Shown here piece after piece: positions 40,874 to 42,337 of a stretch of 42,337 nucleotides of DNA; position 1 is the first letter of the stretch; every line of letters starts with the position of its first letter. The stretch is taken from positions 1 to 42,337 of the forward strand of contig CANEVH010000035.1 in NCBI GenBank assembly GCA_947442105.1. The letters run 5' to 3'. Origin of the DNA: Comamonadaceae bacterium. Lineage in GTDB: Bacteria > Pseudomonadota > Gammaproteobacteria > Burkholderiales > Burkholderiaceae_C. A program made the translations under genes and the position numbers. The notes under the pieces are model-generated. The model saw nothing but the letters and a program-made list of their open reading frames with translations. It searched no databases and was not told the origin of the DNA.

Positions 40874-41128
40874 CTAAACCGAAGCGTCACGGAAGGCCCT
40901 CAGCACTGTATTGATCCGCGTCTGATAGCCAGCCCCTTGTGCCTTGAACCACTCCAGAACATCTTGATCCACGCGCAGTGAAATGGATGCTTTGGCAGGT
41001 AGCGGCTTCAAACCCTTGCGAACTAAGCCGCGAACAATGTGGTTTACGTTCGCCTCTGGGTGTTCGGACGTCGGCTTTTGTTCACCTGCGCCGGACGTCA
41101 AGCGCGCCCAATCAGTTTTGGATTTCAT
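40874..41128 (-). CDS. brnA: BrnA-type antitoxin
   Basis: This 84-residue protein starts MKSKTDWARLTSG and ends VSLR-like ISLRVDQDVLEWFKAQGAGYQTRINTVLRAF, the ribbon-helix-helix core of BrnA. It represses its own operon and neutralises BrnT in known systems. ATG 41128 lies inside the end of the brnT frame (17-bp overlap), the usual coupling. It remains intact although brnT is broken. Confidence 0.8.
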   Translation of the reverse strand: MKSKTDWARLTSGAGEQKPTSEHPEANVNHIVRGLVRKGLKPLPAKASISLRVDQDVLEWFKAQGAGYQTRINTVLRAFRDASV

Positions 41129-41387
41129 CGAAGTAGATTTGCGACTCGCGCTTGGTAGCGCTTCGGAACGATATGAAGCGGATTTCATGTTCACTTTCCG
41201 TATGTATGACTGAAACAGGGATGCCAGCGAGCAAGCCCAGCGTAACGAAGCGTTACTCGCCGTAGGAGAAACGGTCATCCTCGAAAGTAAATGTCAGGCC
41301 TTCAAAAACGCTCGCGGCATCCAGGAAGTCAAGCCCATGGGCTTTGATGTTCGCTGCACGCTTCGCTTCAGACCAAATGAACTACAT
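41112..41387 (-). pseudogene. brnT: BrnT-type ribonuclease toxin, inactivated by two nonsense codons
   Basis: The frame from ATG 41387 reads 92 codons ending at TGA 41112. It matches BrnT: FIWSEAKRAANIKAHGLDF, TFTFEDDRFSYGE, RFVTLGLLAGIPVSVIHTE and RFISFRSATKRE. Codon 2 is TAG (41382-41384, normally a Glu codon) and codon 45 is TAA (41253-41255) between GE and RF. No frameshift is needed otherwise, so these are two point nonsense mutations. The toxin cannot be made at full length. The cassette's attC-like site lies just upstream. Confidence 0.85.
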
Positions 41388-41420
41388 AAACCAAGTGTAT
41401 ATACGAAAAGTAATGGCAGC

Positions 41421-41557
41421 AACCAACGTTTCTTCCACGGTTCGAGCTGAGCGGGCAACAACTGCAGGACGCCAGGCCCGGGCTGGCGAAAAGGTACCGC
41501 GCACCGCCAGCCCGGGCCTGGTGGCCTGCCGTTGGCGCTCGGCTTTTGGGGTTAGGC
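41421..41557 (-). repeat. attC-like recombination site (137 bp)
   Basis: On the minus strand it starts GCCTAAC (RYYYAAC), which contains the upstream gene's stop, and ends near GTTGGTT. Inside are perfect 17-bp arms (CCAGGCCCGGGCTGGCG, 41472-41488 and 41505-41521) and outer CCGAGCG/CGCTCAG-type pairing. It is very similar to 42070-42198. These are integron attC features. Confidence 0.6.
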
Positions 41558-42055
41558 CGCACTCTTGCTCCCCGCGATAAGCCTGCGAGCACCCACACCC
41601 GCAAGGCCGACTATGCCAAGCGCGATGCACCACCAGTGGAGCGCGCTCAGTGAAATGATGCCTAGCAAGACGTTGTCTATCGAAACCGGGGCTAGGGGAC
41701 GAATGTCGCTGTGCATCACGCTATCGAGCAATACGTGTGAGTACGCGCCCAGTGCTGCGCCAACACCGACTTGGCGCATAGTCAGGCGCCTCCAGTCAAA
41801 CGGATTTGGCAACCAGTACCTATTTGCAAACCATCGCAGCGCGACAAAGAGCGCAAACGTTCCAACGATCACCAGTGTGGCACCAACATAGGTATGGAAG
41901 AACGCGTGTACGGGTTCTCTTCTGTTGATCAGGTTGTAGAGCGACTCGATATCGATCAGGACATTGGCGCTGCAGTAGGCCAGAAAGCTGATGTGCTTCG
42001 GTGCGAGGGCATGAAGCACAGCGCCTGGCCCGAAGTGGAATGGCGTGACGGGCAT
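41552..42055 (-). CDS. Membrane-bound metal-dependent hydrolase-like (DUF457/YdjM-like) protein
   Basis: This 167-residue protein begins MPVTPFHFGPG, the typical start of YdjM/DUF457/DUF4184-type membrane proteins. It has an HAFFHTYVGA helix, GAYSHVLLDSVMHSD (His/Asp pattern) and C-terminal ALHWWCIALGIVGLAGVGA. There are about four membrane helices. AAGGACC precedes the ATG. It lies between two attC-like sites, as a single-gene cassette. Confidence 0.72.
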   Translation of the reverse strand: MPVTPFHFGPGAVLHALAPKHISFLAYCSANVLIDIESLYNLINRREPVHAFFHTYVGATLVIVGTFALFVALRWFANRYWLPNPFDWRRLTMRQVGVGAALGAYSHVLLDSVMHSDIRPLAPVSIDNVLLGIISLSALHWWCIALGIVGLAGVGARRLIAGSKSAA

Positions 42056-42069
42056 GGTGGTCCTTGTGA

Positions 42070-42198
42070 AGCCAACGTTCGAGCTAAGCGGGCGCCAACG
42101 GCAGGACGCCAGGCCCGGGCTGGCGAAAATGTACCGCGTACCGCCAGACCGGGCCTGGTGGCCTGCCGTTGGCGCTCCGCTTGAACGAAGGGTTGGAC
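42070..42198 (-). repeat. attC-like recombination site (129 bp)
   Basis: On the minus strand GTCCAAC (RYYYAAC) is followed by CCTTCGTTCAAGCGG, and the far end reads CCGCTTAGCTCGAACGTTGGC. The GTTCAAGC... boxes next to the cores are typical attC inner boxes. Its centre shares the CCAGGCCCGG-type arms with 41421-41557. The start of the membrane-protein gene follows within 15 bases. Confidence 0.6.
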
Positions 42199-42301
42199 GA
42201 AGCCGCTACGCGGAGTGGAACCCCAGTCGGTAAATTCGTAAGCTGTAGGCACATGTCTCAATTGTGATGCATGTTGCCCTCAACTTACCTGGAGTTTGCC
42301 C

Positions 42302-42337
42302 ATGTTCACTTACCCCGGCGGGTTTGACCCGAGCGCG
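42302..42337 (+). CDS. Partial 5' end of a plus-strand gene, possibly lgt
   Basis: GGAG about 7 bases before ATG 42302 opens 12 codons, MFTYPGGFDPSA, before the window ends. The pattern loosely resembles the start of prolipoprotein diacylglyceryl transferase (M-L-x-x-P-x-FDP-x-A), an inner-membrane enzyme. Twelve residues cannot settle it. Confidence 0.3.
   Translation, partial: MFTYPGGFDPSA

Overview
The window looks like a chromosomal segment from a GC-rich betaproteobacterium, most likely family Comamonadaceae (Rhodoferax/Polaromonas/Acidovorax-like). This rests on the gene families, the double-length UvrA, the leucine-degradation cluster, and short palindromic repeats of the kind common in that family. 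No rRNA, tRNA or CRISPR array was seen.

Left part (1-13.0 kb). An IS630-type transposase 3' end has cut off a histone-deacetylase-family gene. That gene lies directly downstream of a two-gene wHTH/nucleotidyltransferase cassette resembling a type IV toxin-antitoxin pair. Two tandem paralogous outer-membrane barrel genes follow. Next comes a 6.5-kb uvrA encoding two complete UvrA units in one 2159-residue chain. This gene carries four short palindromic DNA insertions that are all translated in frame. A small conserved hypothetical gene, a 52-residue membrane protein gene, tandem terminators and an MHS-type major facilitator gene complete the region.

Middle (13.0-23.3 kb). This is a mostly minus-strand catabolic cluster for leucine/isovalerate: methylcrotonoyl-CoA carboxylase beta and alpha subunits, HMG-CoA lyase, a GhrA-type reductase, DUF1289 and a DsbA-fold isomerase. 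A DinB-like gene, a VapBC pair and an alpha/beta-hydrolase sit among them. A divergent AraC-type regulator faces mccB across a 109-bp spacer with a perfect 12-bp direct repeat, a likely operator. mccA also carries an in-frame repeat insertion, placed in a turn of the ATP-grasp domain.

Defence island (23.4-31.4 kb). Four plus-strand genes touch or overlap (ATGA, ATGA, TAATG): a type III-like beta-class DNA methyltransferase with an N-terminal helix-turn-helix-like region, an OLD/SMC-like AAA ATPase, a small protein of unknown function, and a Res-like helicase with a C-terminal PD-(D/E)xK nuclease. This looks like an ATPase-augmented type III restriction-modification variant. It is the best candidate in the window for an incompletely described system. 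The presumed target-recognition segment of the methyltransferase is visibly AT-richer than its flanks.

Right part (31.5-42.3 kb). A Fur-box-preceded ferric iron ABC transporter (fbpABC) is followed by YchJ and rhodanese genes, a small membrane protein and an unknown protein. From about 37.6 kb the layout resembles a cluster of integron cassettes without a visible integrase. Small stress or defence-type genes (two VOC proteins, TfoX C-terminal, DUF2277, SnoaL-like, AAA ATPase, BrnTA, a membrane protein) occur with four attC-like palindromes. Two of these are about 130 bp and closely similar; two are about 58 bp. In this stretch brnT is dead, with two nonsense codons, while brnA is intact. A plus-strand gene begins at the right edge and may be lgt.
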